Origin: Marinicella sp.
GTDB lineage: Bacteria; Pseudomonadota; Gammaproteobacteria; Xanthomonadales; Marinicellaceae
Reading direction: 5' to 3'
NCBI GenBank assembly: GCA_028284365.1
Contig: JANQRW010000055.1
Coordinates: forward strand, 18,574 to 82,573
DNA: 64,000 nucleotides
The notes under the pieces were generated by a model. The model saw only the letters and a list, made by a program, of their open reading frames with translations, ran no database searches and was not told the origin of the DNA. Position numbers and translations under genes: made by a program. Each line of letters starts with the position of its first letter. The first letter of the stretch is position 1. Below are positions 45,817-54,717 of this stretch, in pieces.

Positions 45817-46617
45817 TTAACCATTAAATGTTGTATACATTCGCACAGCAAGTAAGACGATCAGAAACGCAAACACCCTTTTTAGCAGTTTGACAGGTAG
45901 CCTATGAGTTAATCTGGCTCCAATGGGTGTTGAAAGCAAACTCCCGACCGTTATGGCGATGGTTGCTGGCCAATAAATATAGCCAATAGTCTGTGGAGGT
46001 AGCGTTTTGTTGTTGATGCCCTGCATGACAAACACAACCGAGCCTGCCAGTGCAATTGGTAAGCCGATGCTAGCAGCTGTGGCGATGGCTTTTTTAATAT
46101 TCACTTGATGCCAGTTGAGAAAAGGTACAACCAGTGAGCCACCACCGATAGCAATCATCGCTGAAAGCCAGCCGATGACGAAACCAGCAATCAACAACTT
46201 TCCGGAACCAAGCTGTTTTGGATGTGCCGCTCGCGGCTTAAAATCAACCAACATCTGTATTGCCACCAGCATCATCAAGCACATAAAAATCAATGTGATG
46301 GTCTGAGATTTTACTTGAACCACGAAATAAGTTGCCAAGGCACTACCCAGCAAAACCGCAGGGCTAATTTTAGCTGTGATTGACCAAATAATGGCCTGAT
46401 GTTTCTGGTGGGTGTGGATGCTTATGATGGCATTGAAAATAATGCACGAAAGGGAAGTTGCCAGCGCCATATGGACCACAACATTTGGGTCATGTTGTTG
46501 CCACAGAAAATAACTGGTAAGCACTGGTACCATAATGGCGCCACCACCAATGCCAAGCAAGCCTGCAAAAAAGCCAGTTATCAGACCAAGAACCACAAGT
46601 AGCAGGATTTCAATCAT
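45817..46617 (-). CDS. TauE/SafE-family membrane permease
   Basis: Inner-membrane protein of about 266 aa with eight hydrophobic segments, of the family that exports sulfite, sulfonates or related anions. The duplicated family motif is visible: GFFAGLLGIGGGAIMVPVLT near the N-terminus and SAMIAIGGGSLVVPFLN near residue 160. ATG at 46617 gives the typical N-terminus (MIEILLLVVLGLITG); a GTG at 46629 in the same frame is possible. It lies immediately after a broken small gene and downstream of yjgR. The substrate cannot be read from the sequence. A link to the sulfotransferases is speculative. Confidence 0.87.
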   Translation of the reverse strand: MIEILLLVVLGLITGFFAGLLGIGGGAIMVPVLTSYFLWQQHDPNVVVHMALATSLSCIIFNAIISIHTHQKHQAIIWSITAKISPAVLLGSALATYFVVQVKSQTITLIFMCLMMLVAIQMLVDFKPRAAHPKQLGSGKLLIAGFVIGWLSAMIAIGGGSLVVPFLNWHQVNIKKAIATAASIGLPIALAGSVVFVMQGINNKTLPPQTIGYIYWPATIAITVGSLLSTPIGARLTHRLPVKLLKRVFAFLIVLLAVRMYTTFNG

Positions 46618-46629
46618 TAAAAACAGCAC

Positions 46630-46918
46630 TTAAGATTTTTTGAAAGCTTGGTAGGCTTCTATGGCATCCTTGTCTATGTGTATTGCTACATTGCTACAGG
46701 ATTTGAGATATGTGTTGTTGCCACGTTTTTTGATGCCGGATATCCAGTACTTATCGCCAGTTTTTTCACAATATATAGTTAGCAATAAAATGACCTCCTT
46801 TTAACCTACTGAATCTTCGATCGCGGTAGTAAATTGATAACCCTGATTGTGAAAAGGTGGCCCAGCCAATACGGGCTTGATAACCATCGATATCACCTTC
46901 TTTGTTTTTAATATACAT
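46630..46918 (-). pseudogene. Frameshifted small conserved gene
   Basis: Two overlapping minus-strand frames together read like one known type of small bacterial protein (about 75-95 aa, unknown function) with an ARIG..FS.SG..IYY...F..LKG..NY..TG..YWISG.KK pattern. The first frame (ATG at 46918) gives QARIGWATFSQSGLSIYYR and LKGGHFIANY, then stops at TGA. The second frame gives CEKTGDKYWISGIKKRG and ends at TAA 46630-46632. A one-base change within the TATATATT tract near 46773-46782 would join them. AAAGGAGGT precedes a TTG at the start of the second frame, so separate translation is possible. Family recognition is from memory. Confidence 0.5.
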
Positions 46919-46963
46919 CAGTCGAAACTTTTTGCCTCAATTGGATTGGTTATACATGTTAAC

Positions 46964-48457
46964 TCACCTTCGACGGCCAAATAAGGTCTTCCAAATGGCA
47001 TTGATCGCTTTGGTTGTGAGCCGTCTTTGAATTGACTTGCCCAACTTCGTAGCAAATGAATCACGCGGCCTTCCAGGGCGGCGTTTGGGTTTGGCGGCTT
47101 CCGCTGCTTCTGCTTCCGCTTCAAGACGTGCTTGTTCTTTGGCTTTTTGTTCAGCCAGGTCCTTTTTACGTTGTAGCAGTTTTTCATGGGCTGATTCACG
47201 ATCTAAATCTTGATCATATTTTTCACCCACTGGAGAACGCGACATCACTAACTTACGTTCAGCATCGGTGGCTGGCCCCATACGACACCTGGGTGGTGCG
47301 ATTTTTACCCGCTCAACCACCGATGGTGCGCCTTTTTCTTCCAAGGTTGAAACGAGTGCTTCGCCAACGCCCAATTCGGTGATCACATCAGCGGTGTTAA
47401 ATTCTGGGTTAGGACGGAAGGAATCTGCAACAGCACGGATAACCTTCTTATCTTTAGGGGTATAGGCGCGCAAAGCATGTTGAACTTTATTACCCAATTG
47501 TCCCAAGATATCTTCTGGTATATCACCAGGTGATTGTGTACAAAAATAAACACCGACACCTTTGGAACGAATCAGCCTGGCTACTTGTTCGATGCGTTTA
47601 AGAACTTCTTTGGGTGAATCTTCAAAAATTAAATGTGCTTCATCAAAGAACAACACCAATTTAGGTAAAGGTAAATCTCCAACTTCAGGCAAGGTTTCAA
47701 ATAATTCTGTCATCAACCACAGCAGAAATGACGCATACAGCTGTGGTTTCATCATCAAGTCACGCGATTCCATGATGCTCACTATACCTTTGCCAGACAT
47801 GTCTTGACGCATCAGGTCGGCCAGAGCCAAAGCCGGCTCACCAAATAACTCATCAGCACTTTGTGATTCCAGGTTTAATAAGCGCCTTTGAATGGCACCT
47901 ATTGAGGCATTGGTTATGCGGCCATAATTGGTAGAAATTTCTTTGTGGTTTTCACCCATGAACTGCAACAATGACTTCAGATCCTTGAGATCTAATAAAG
48001 CCATGCTATTCTCTTCGGCATATTTGAAAGCCACCGCAATCACACCTTCTTGTACATCCGACAGCTCCAATAGGCGAGATAGATACATTGGGCCAATTTC
48101 TTGAATGGTGGTTCTGACGGGGTGTCCAAACTTTTTGAAGATGTCCCAAAAAATAGTGGGTGAACCTTCGTAACGGTAGTTTTGGATGTTCAGTTCTTTG
48201 GCTCGATTGTCCAGAAACTCTTTTTGTTTACCTGCTTGAGATAATCCAGCAACATCGCCTTTGATATCAGTGATAAATACGGGTACACCCAATTCAGAAA
48301 AGTTTTCTGCCAATACCTGTAAAGTTACGGTTTTACCAGTTCCGGTAGCACCGGTAATCAAGCCATGGCGGTTAGCAAAATGACCTAAGATTTCAGCGGG
48401 TCTTTTATCTGCGCCTTGGCCTTGTCCAAAATGCAGTTTTTTAATGGATTCGTTCAT
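46964..48457 (-). CDS. yjgR: HerA-like ATPase of the YjgR/DUF853 family
   Basis: A 497-aa P-loop ATPase of the HerA-FtsK group; the cellular role is not established. Walker A is LITGATGTGKTVTLQVL (about 33-49). ITDIKGDVAGLS follows, and Walker B is PKLVLFFDEAHLIF (about 274-287) with VGVYFCTQSPGDIPEDILGQLGNKVQH after it. The C-terminal tail has an Ala/Glu/Lys coiled coil and an AT-hook-like KRRPGRPRDSF (about 460-470), a known minor-groove DNA-binding motif. It overlaps the aminopeptidase gene by 4 bp and is likely in one operon with it. Length matches E. coli YjgR. Confidence 0.92.
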   Translation of the reverse strand: MNESIKKLHFGQGQGADKRPAEILGHFANRHGLITGATGTGKTVTLQVLAENFSELGVPVFITDIKGDVAGLSQAGKQKEFLDNRAKELNIQNYRYEGSPTIFWDIFKKFGHPVRTTIQEIGPMYLSRLLELSDVQEGVIAVAFKYAEENSMALLDLKDLKSLLQFMGENHKEISTNYGRITNASIGAIQRRLLNLESQSADELFGEPALALADLMRQDMSGKGIVSIMESRDLMMKPQLYASFLLWLMTELFETLPEVGDLPLPKLVLFFDEAHLIFEDSPKEVLKRIEQVARLIRSKGVGVYFCTQSPGDIPEDILGQLGNKVQHALRAYTPKDKKVIRAVADSFRPNPEFNTADVITELGVGEALVSTLEEKGAPSVVERVKIAPPRCRMGPATDAERKLVMSRSPVGEKYDQDLDRESAHEKLLQRKKDLAEQKAKEQARLEAEAEAAEAAKPKRRPGRPRDSFATKLGKSIQRRLTTKAINAIWKTLFGRRR

Positions 48458-49827
48458 GATTTGTATTTACCTTGTAACCAATTAAACACAGCAATCATAC
48501 CCAGTGCTTCACCACCTTCGGTACCACCGGTACGGTCTCCAAAGTTCCAACCATAAGTGTCAACATGCACCCAAGGAGTTTCAGCATCAACAAAATGCTC
48601 AAGGAACAAAGCAGCAGTGATACAGCCACCTTGAGGTAAGGTTGCTGAATTGGTGATGTCAGCAATGCTGGATTTAATGTATTTGTTGTAGTTTTGTTGT
48701 AACGGTAATGGCCAGGTTTCATCATGGGTTAATTGGCCACTGGCAAAGATGCCATCACTGATGTCTTTGCGATTACTGAAGACAGGTGTCAAGGTAGGGC
48801 CCATTGCCACTCTTGCTGCACCAGTTAATGTAGCAAAGTCGATGATTAATTCGGGCTTACCTTCACTGGCATAGGTAAGAGCATCTGCTAAAATCACTCG
48901 GCCTTCGGCATCGGTGTGGCCGATTTCTATGGTTTGTCCAGAGCGGGTTTGCGCCACATCGCCCTGACGATAGGCACTGCCTGAAACGGCGTTTTCAACG
49001 GTTGGTATCAATACCTGTAAACAAACCGGTAACCCATGATCAATAATCATTTGAGCCAGGCCCAGCACATGAGCACCACCACCCATGTCTTTCTTCATCC
49101 AACGCATGAACTGGGCAGATTTCATGTTGTTACCGCCGGTGTCAAAACAAACACCTTTGCCCACCAATGAAATCTTAGGGTGTTTTTCATCGCCCCAATT
49201 AAGCTCAATCAAGCGAGGTGCTTTGTGACTGGCGCGGCCGACAATATGGATTGAAGGGAAATTTTCAGTCAGTAAGGCATCACCAACAGTTTCTGTAAAA
49301 GTGGTGTGGTTGTCTTCGGCAAACTTTTCAGCAAATACTGATAACTCAGTAGGCCCCATGTCGTCAGCAGGGGTGTTGATCAAATCACGCACCAAACAGG
49401 TTGCTTTGATGGCTGAAAGTTCTGACTGGTAAGTTGCGGTGTCCAAAACCACTAAGGTCGCTGCCTCTTTGGGCTTTAAATATCGGTCAAAGCGATAACT
49501 ACCGAAACCCCAGGCCAGTATGACAGCTTTGATAACTTCTTCGGTGTCACATTCAATGTGGTAATGACCCAGTGGAAAATCCTTAGGGGCGTGACAGAAA
49601 GTGTAGGGATCCAAGTCATCATTGACAGTTAAATATATTTTGGCAAGGCTGCCATCGGCTTTCCGGTCAACAATCAAGTTACCTGCTTTTTTACCTAAAT
49701 CATGTTGTTCGGCAACAGCTTTAAGGTAATCGTTCTGTGCTGAGTGCCAAGTTTCATAGGTACCTTTCAAGATGGGCACAATCGGAATGGTTTTTTGATT
49801 GTAATCGGTGCTGATGTAATGTGTCAT
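48454..49827 (-). CDS. M17 leucyl aminopeptidase family protein
   Basis: A 457-aa cytoplasmic metallo-aminopeptidase that removes N-terminal residues from peptides. The two-zinc centre and catalytic residues lie in SLVGKGVCFDTGGNNMKSA (about 221-239) and IGHTDAEGRVILADALTYA (about 299-317); the second is the family signature. The N-terminal 150 residues are a macro-like domain. GCITAALFLEHFV and WVHVDTYGWNF match the C-terminal end. It is first in a unit with yjgR (ATGA overlap). A perfect TATAAT and an inverted repeat precede it. Confidence 0.93.
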   Translation of the reverse strand: MTHYISTDYNQKTIPIVPILKGTYETWHSAQNDYLKAVAEQHDLGKKAGNLIVDRKADGSLAKIYLTVNDDLDPYTFCHAPKDFPLGHYHIECDTEEVIKAVILAWGFGSYRFDRYLKPKEAATLVVLDTATYQSELSAIKATCLVRDLINTPADDMGPTELSVFAEKFAEDNHTTFTETVGDALLTENFPSIHIVGRASHKAPRLIELNWGDEKHPKISLVGKGVCFDTGGNNMKSAQFMRWMKKDMGGGAHVLGLAQMIIDHGLPVCLQVLIPTVENAVSGSAYRQGDVAQTRSGQTIEIGHTDAEGRVILADALTYASEGKPELIIDFATLTGAARVAMGPTLTPVFSNRKDISDGIFASGQLTHDETWPLPLQQNYNKYIKSSIADITNSATLPQGGCITAALFLEHFVDAETPWVHVDTYGWNFGDRTGGTEGGEALGMIAVFNWLQGKYKS

Positions 49828-49854
49828 TGGTTAAATCATTATGAATATCCATTG

Positions 49855-49884
49855 ATTATACTCAACGTCGATTTGAATATCGAC
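49855..49884 (-). promoter_or_regulatory. Aminopeptidase promoter with overlapping inverted repeat
   Basis: On the minus strand TCGATA (-35, 49878-49883) and TATAAT (-10, 49855-49860) are exactly 17 bp apart. The start point would fall near 49848, about 20 bases before the ATG at 49827. GTCGAT (49867-49872) and ATCGAC (49879-49884) form an inverted repeat that overlaps the -35, suggesting an operator. Confidence 0.5.
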
Positions 49885-49918
49885 ACAGTTTTAGATTGTT
49901 AACAACACCAGAAAGAAT

Positions 49919-50380
49919 TCAGGACTGATAAACCATTTCTTGATGTGGAATATCATCTTCCAAATAGAAATATCCCGTATTTATGAAACCTAAATTTTGG
50001 TAAAAGTGTGTGAGGTAGCTTTGTGCTGAAATCTTAAGAGTCGCATTGGGAAAGCTGTTGCGAGAAATTTGAACTGCGGTTCGCATCAACTCTTGGCCTA
50101 ACTGTTGTTCTCGAAAATCAGGATCAACAACCACACGGCCAATGCTACAGTGTTCATTGTTGCATTGTTCTGGTTGAAGTATTCTTGCGTAGGCAATTAT
50201 TTGTCCGTTGTCAGCTTTTTTATACAGGTGTAAAGCACCGTGGTCTAGACCATCTAAGTCTTGGTATGCACAGTTTTGTTCAAATATAAAAACAGCTGCT
50301 CTTAACTGTAAAATTTGATATAAATCATTGAGGGGTAGCTCAGGAAAAGAATGCATTAAATAGTTAGACTTCGTTATCAT
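49919..50380 (-). CDS. elaA: ElaA-type GNAT acetyltransferase
   Basis: A 153-aa acetyltransferase of the GNAT superfamily. The ATG at 50380 has AGGTG 7 bp upstream and gives a start like E. coli ElaA; longer in-frame starts exist. Conserved features are YQILQLRAAVFIFEQNCAYQ (about 21-40), YARILQPE, IGRVVVDPDFREQQLGQELM (about 81-100, acetyl-CoA pyrophosphate loop with the R-x-x-x-x-G-x-x-L form), and FYQNLGFINTGYFYLEDDIPH at the end. The substrate is unknown. It follows waaA after 55 bp. Confidence 0.88.
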   Translation of the reverse strand: MITKSNYLMHSFPELPLNDLYQILQLRAAVFIFEQNCAYQDLDGLDHGALHLYKKADNGQIIAYARILQPEQCNNEHCSIGRVVVDPDFREQQLGQELMRTAVQISRNSFPNATLKISAQSYLTHFYQNLGFINTGYFYLEDDIPHQEMVYQS

Positions 50381-50435
50381 ATTGTCACCTGTAACTGTGT
50401 TATCTTGATGATCAGATTGATTCATCTTGGTGTAA

Positions 50436-51776
50436 TTAAGAAGGGATCTTGGGGAAATGTTTGGCTTTCAATTGGTTATTTAAAGGCTTTTGTTCCATGG
50501 CTGACTCAATCAGGTTCATTGTTAACTGTACTGCACCACGGTTTTTTTCAACCAGTTGGCGAGCTGCTTGACCCATTTGAATACGAGCTTCTTGGTTTTC
50601 AATCAAGTATTCCATGCTGCGAATGATGTCATTGGCATCATGCACGGTTTGGGAGCCTCCACAGTCGCTCAGTAGTTGGGTGATTTCGGTGAAGTTATGG
50701 GTGTTCGGGCCCACCAAAACCGGCAGTGAAAAAACGGCTGCTTCTAATACATTGTGGCCACCAATGTTAGCGATTGAGCCACCGACAAAGGCAATGTCAG
50801 ATGAGGCATAAAATTCAAGCATCTCGCCCATGGTATCCACTACGAATACATCACCTTCAATATCAACCAAACCATTTTCACTGCGTAATTGGGTATTGAA
50901 GCCTTTTTGGCGACAGGCCTGGGTGGTGCTATGGAATCTTTCTGGATGTCTGGGTACAATAACCAACATCAATTTGGGGTGCCTTTGTTTCAAAACAGCA
51001 TAGGCATCTAAAACTTCAATTTCGTCATCCTGGTGGGTGCTGGCAGCGATCCATACCAGGCGTGAATTTTGGTAGTGTTCGTGGATGTCTTCACCCTTTT
51101 GAATGATACTGTCTTCGATGATGATATCGAATTTGAGTGAGCCAACCACAAATATTTTTTCAGGGTAGCAGCCTAACTGAATCATGCGTTTGGCATCCGT
51201 GATGGTTTGTGCCGCTACATAAGCAGTGTCATTGAATGCCTTAGCTGCCAATGACTCAACCCAACGATAACCCTTCATTGAAACTTCTGATAAGCGGGCG
51301 TTAGCAACCACGATTGGAATGTCACGTTTTTTGCAAAACCTGAACAAATTAGGCCAAATTTCTGTCTCCATAATAACAGCCAAATCCGGTTTGGTTTTTC
51401 GTAAGAACCTTTTCACGGCGCCGGGTAAGTCATAAGGCAGATAGACATGAAAAACCTGATCACCAAATATTTGTTGAACCCGGTCTGAACCAGTTGGTGT
51501 GATCGTGGTGAGAACGAAACGGTGGTCTTGGTATTTTTCCATCAGTGCTTTGATCAGTGGAATGGCTGCGTTAACCTCGCCGACAGAAACTGCATGTACC
51601 CAGATCGAATTAGTCTTGAACTTGGGTGACTGAAACCAACCAAAGCGTTCATGCCAACGTTGTAGATAAGCTTTGGTCTTAATACCCCTGGTGGCCAATC
51701 TGATTAAAACCAAAGGCGTTAGCAAAGTGGTAACCAACGAGTAAAACCTTGAGCGCAACTCTAGCTTCATTGCCAT
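50436..51776 (-). CDS. waaA: 3-deoxy-D-manno-octulosonic acid (Kdo) transferase
   Basis: Inner-membrane-associated GT-B enzyme that adds Kdo to lipid A precursor, an essential LPS step. At 446 aa it is slightly longer than E. coli WaaA (425), with an extended C-terminus. The N-terminal anchor is FYSLVTTLLTPLVLIRLA (about 12-29). IWVHAVSVGEVNAAIPLI (about 58-75) holds the catalytic Glu. VIMETEIWPNLFR, FVGGSIANIGGHNVLEAAVF (about 334-353, nucleotide-sugar site) and PVLVGPNTHNFTEI are family motifs. GGAG lies just before the ATG. It sits 76 bp after topA. Confidence 0.96.
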   Translation of the reverse strand: MAMKLELRSRFYSLVTTLLTPLVLIRLATRGIKTKAYLQRWHERFGWFQSPKFKTNSIWVHAVSVGEVNAAIPLIKALMEKYQDHRFVLTTITPTGSDRVQQIFGDQVFHVYLPYDLPGAVKRFLRKTKPDLAVIMETEIWPNLFRFCKKRDIPIVVANARLSEVSMKGYRWVESLAAKAFNDTAYVAAQTITDAKRMIQLGCYPEKIFVVGSLKFDIIIEDSIIQKGEDIHEHYQNSRLVWIAASTHQDDEIEVLDAYAVLKQRHPKLMLVIVPRHPERFHSTTQACRQKGFNTQLRSENGLVDIEGDVFVVDTMGEMLEFYASSDIAFVGGSIANIGGHNVLEAAVFSLPVLVGPNTHNFTEITQLLSDCGGSQTVHDANDIIRSMEYLIENQEARIQMGQAARQLVEKNRGAVQLTMNLIESAMEQKPLNNQLKAKHFPKIPS

Positions 51777-51850
51777 GCTGCTCCATTTACAGTATTGTAT
51801 TTTTGAACTGCTTGCACGACAGCTTCAGTCGTTTGACCTGTAGTTGACAT
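51767..51850 (-). CDS. Possible 27-codon ORF between topA and waaA
   Basis: An ATG 2 bp after the topA stop opens 27 codons (starting MSTTGQTTEAVVQAV, a helix-like sequence). It ends at a TGA that overlaps the first codons of waaA. It could be a small protein or a coupling leader that brings ribosomes to waaA. The ribosome site is weak, and no homologue is known to me. Confidence 0.22.
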   Translation of the reverse strand: MSTTGQTTEAVVQAVQKYNTVNGAAWQ

Positions 51851-51852
51851 AA

Positions 51853-54237
51853 TTACTTGGCTGCTTTTTTCTTTGTAGCTTTCTTTTTTGTGGTCTTTTG
51901 GCTTGCTTTCTTGGTGGTTTTTTTCTTCGCTACTTTCTTTTTACCACGTTTTTTCTTCTCGGGTGCTTTGGCCAAAATTTCGATACATTGCTCATGTGTC
52001 AGTGCTTTGGGGTCTTGGTCTTTAGATATTTTACCGTTTTTATTACCATCGGTTACGTAAGGACCCCATCTGCCATTAAGTACCTGGATGCCGTCATCAA
52101 AGGTTTGGATGATGCGATTGGCATCAGCAATTTTCTTTTCTTGAATCAATACCAAGGCCTCTTCAAAAGTGATGGTGTAAGGGTCACCTTGGTCTTTTTT
52201 GATGCTTACAAATTTATTGCCATAGCGAACATAGGGGCCAAATCGCCCAATGTTGGCAGAAACTTTTTCACCTTCTTTAGTCTCACCCAAATCCCTAGGC
52301 AAGTCGAATAATGCCAAAGCTTCTTCAAAAGTGATGGTGTCCAGTTTCTGACCGGGAAGTAATCCAGCAAACTGTGGTTTTTCTTCGTCGTCGCGGGTAC
52401 CGATCTGAACAAAAGTACCGTATTTACCGATTCGAACAGACATGGGTTTGCCACTTTTGGGGTCTGTTCCTAATTCGCGTTTGTATTGGGCTTCATCACG
52501 TGAGACTGTTTCTTCTTTTTCTTCGACCAGTTTGATGAAAGGCTCCCAAAAGTCTTTCATCAGTGGTTTCCAAGATTTTTCACCGCGAGAAACAGCATCC
52601 AATGCATCTTCTAATCGGGCAGTGAATTCGTAGTCTACATAATCTTTGAAATGTGCTTCCAAAAACCTAGCTACCACTTTGCCGACGTCCGTTGGGATAA
52701 ATCGTTTTGATTCCAGTTCGACATAATCGCGATTCAATAAAGTTGAAATAATACTGGCATAAGTTGAAGGCCTGCCAATACCAAACTCTTCTAAGGCTTT
52801 TACTAAAGTGGCTTCAGAGTACCTCGGAGGTGGCTCGGTAAAGTGTTGTACGCCATTGATTTCTTTCAGGTCAACTACACCGCCTTTTTTTAGGTTGGGT
52901 AGGTGCTTTTCTTTGTTTTTATCAGTTTTGTTGTCATCCAACCCTTCTTCATAAACTGCCAAAAAACCTTTGACCAAAATGGTTGAACCTGAAGCTCGTA
53001 AGTTGTGGCCATCACCAAAAGTAAAATCAGCTGAAACTGTACCAATAGTGGCATTGATCATTTGGCTGGCTAAGGTTCTTTTCCAAATCAAATCATACAG
53101 CCTGAACTGATCATGGTCTAAAAACGTTTTAATTTCAGCAGGAATTAATTGTGCTGATACAGCTCGAATGGCCTCATGAGCCTCTTGTGCATTTTTGGAT
53201 TTGCTTTTGTAATGATTTGCTTGTTCGGGTACTTGTAGCTCGCCAAACTTTTGAGCAATCACATTGCGGATTTCTTCAATGGCATCATTGGCCAAGTTCA
53301 ATGAGTCGGTTCGCATGTAGGTAATCAGGCCCTGACTTTGACCGTTGATTTCCATGCCTTCATACAATTGTTGTGCAATTTGCATGGTCTTACGTGCAGT
53401 AAAACCTAATTTTCGAGCGGCCTCTTGTTGTAAGGTAGAGGTAATAAAGGGGGCTGCAGGTTTGCGCTTACGCTCTCTTTGTGTCAGTGCTGTAACAGTC
53501 AGTTTATTGCCAGCTTGTTGGCGCAGTTGGGTCAACGCTTCATCAGCCAGCTGCTGGTTGTTGATGTCAAACTTTTTGAGTTTTTTACCCGCATAGATGT
53601 TGAGGTTAGATTCAAAAGCCTCTTTGCCTGAAGTCATTTGCCCATGGATGGTCCAATATTCTTCTTTTTCAAACGCGGCAATTTCATCTTCGCGCTGAAC
53701 GATTAGCCGCAATGCAGGTGACTGTACCCGCCCCGCAGATAATCCGCGACGGACTTTTTTCCATAAAAGTGGAGAAAGGTTGAAACCCACCAGATAATCC
53801 AGCGCACGTCGAGCTTGTTGTGCATCAACCAACTCGGTTGAAATTTTGCGAGGGTTAGCAACAGCTTCTTGGATGGCTGACTTGGTAATTTCCGAAAACA
53901 CCACACGCTTGATGTCCTTGCCTTCAAGCAGTTTTCGATCTTTAAGTATCTCTACCACATGCCAGGAAATGGCCTCTCCCTCACGATCCAAATCCGTTGC
54001 GAGGTAGATGGTATTGGCTTTTTTAGCGGCTTTAACTATGGCGTCGATGTGTTTCTTGTTTTTTTCGACATCAACGTATTTCAACTCAAAATTATTTTCT
54101 GGGATAACGGCGCCAGTTTTGGCCAATAAATCGCGAACATGGCCATAAGAAGCCAGTACTTTGTGGCCGTTTCCCAGATATTTTTCAATGGTTTTTGCTT
54201 TTGCGGGTGATTCTACAATCAGTAAGTTTTCAGCCAT
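51853..54237 (-). CDS. topA: DNA topoisomerase I
   Basis: Type IA topoisomerase of 794 aa that relaxes negative supercoils. Toprim has LLIVESPAKAKTIEKYLG (about 5-22) and YLATDLDREGEAISWH (about 78-93, acidic triad D82/D84/E86). The active-site tyrosine is in GLITYMRTDS (about Y307). PSTYASIISTLLNRDYV is present. The C-terminus differs from E. coli: instead of tetracysteine zinc ribbons it has three glycine-rich repeats (IGKYGTFVQIG, IGRFGPYVRYG, GRWGPYVTDG) and a tail of about 35 residues made mostly of Lys, Thr and Ala. This architecture is known from xanthomonads and many other phyla. It lies 3 bp after smg. Confidence 0.97.
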   Translation of the reverse strand: MAENLLIVESPAKAKTIEKYLGNGHKVLASYGHVRDLLAKTGAVIPENNFELKYVDVEKNKKHIDAIVKAAKKANTIYLATDLDREGEAISWHVVEILKDRKLLEGKDIKRVVFSEITKSAIQEAVANPRKISTELVDAQQARRALDYLVGFNLSPLLWKKVRRGLSAGRVQSPALRLIVQREDEIAAFEKEEYWTIHGQMTSGKEAFESNLNIYAGKKLKKFDINNQQLADEALTQLRQQAGNKLTVTALTQRERKRKPAAPFITSTLQQEAARKLGFTARKTMQIAQQLYEGMEINGQSQGLITYMRTDSLNLANDAIEEIRNVIAQKFGELQVPEQANHYKSKSKNAQEAHEAIRAVSAQLIPAEIKTFLDHDQFRLYDLIWKRTLASQMINATIGTVSADFTFGDGHNLRASGSTILVKGFLAVYEEGLDDNKTDKNKEKHLPNLKKGGVVDLKEINGVQHFTEPPPRYSEATLVKALEEFGIGRPSTYASIISTLLNRDYVELESKRFIPTDVGKVVARFLEAHFKDYVDYEFTARLEDALDAVSRGEKSWKPLMKDFWEPFIKLVEEKEETVSRDEAQYKRELGTDPKSGKPMSVRIGKYGTFVQIGTRDDEEKPQFAGLLPGQKLDTITFEEALALFDLPRDLGETKEGEKVSANIGRFGPYVRYGNKFVSIKKDQGDPYTITFEEALVLIQEKKIADANRIIQTFDDGIQVLNGRWGPYVTDGNKNGKISKDQDPKALTHEQCIEILAKAPEKKKRGKKKVAKKKTTKKASQKTTKKKATKKKAAK

Positions 54238-54240
54238 GGT

Positions 54241-54717
54241 TTAATGTTCATGATCGACCGGCGGATCAAACATCAAACTTTCCATGGAAGCAAAGGCTTG
54301 TTCCTCATCCGGTTGTGAAAATAAAATAATCAAAGCCAGCCATTGTAAATCATCCACATCAATGTTGTCAGTATTTAGATTGAGCAAACCATTAAGTAAC
54401 AGTTCTCTGGTGTTTGGGGTAAGGATTCCGGTGGATTCTAAGTAACTGATGAAGTCGATGCCCTCTTGGTCCAAAAGTTCTATCTCAGTGGGGCTGTAAA
54501 CCCGAAAACTGTCATCAGCTTGATTGATTTTAGGCTGTGGCTCATCATTGATGGTTAATAGCCACTCAAGTGCATGGTCGATGGTACAGGTTTTAAAACC
54601 AGCTTGTTCCAAGCCCTGGTATATGCTGTTTTTGGTGTAATGTTCGTTTAGGTTGGATTGTTCGGATAAGTAGTTTTCAAATAAGTAGACCAAGACGTCG
54701 ATGATGTTTTCATTCAT
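54241..54717 (-). CDS. smg: Smg family protein (DUF494)
   Basis: A 158-aa protein typical in length of Smg, which accompanies dprA and topA in many gammaproteobacteria. Characteristic stretches are IIDVLVYLFENYLSE at the start, FRVYSPTEIELLDQEGIDFI (about 71-90) and LQWLALIILFSQPDEEQAFAS near the end. The molecular role is unclear. It overlaps dprA by 4 bp (ATGA) and ends 3 bp before topA, so it is within a tight operon. Confidence 0.93.
   Translation of the reverse strand: MNENIIDVLVYLFENYLSEQSNLNEHYTKNSIYQGLEQAGFKTCTIDHALEWLLTINDEPQPKINQADDSFRVYSPTEIELLDQEGIDFISYLESTGILTPNTRELLLNGLLNLNTDNIDVDDLQWLALIILFSQPDEEQAFASMESLMFDPPVDHEH

Noticed and set aside
51898..52311. A 137-codon plus-strand ORF opposite the topA 3' end
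   Set aside because: It mirrors the lysine-rich tail of TopA as a Phe/Leu-rich shadow; no start signal or family match.
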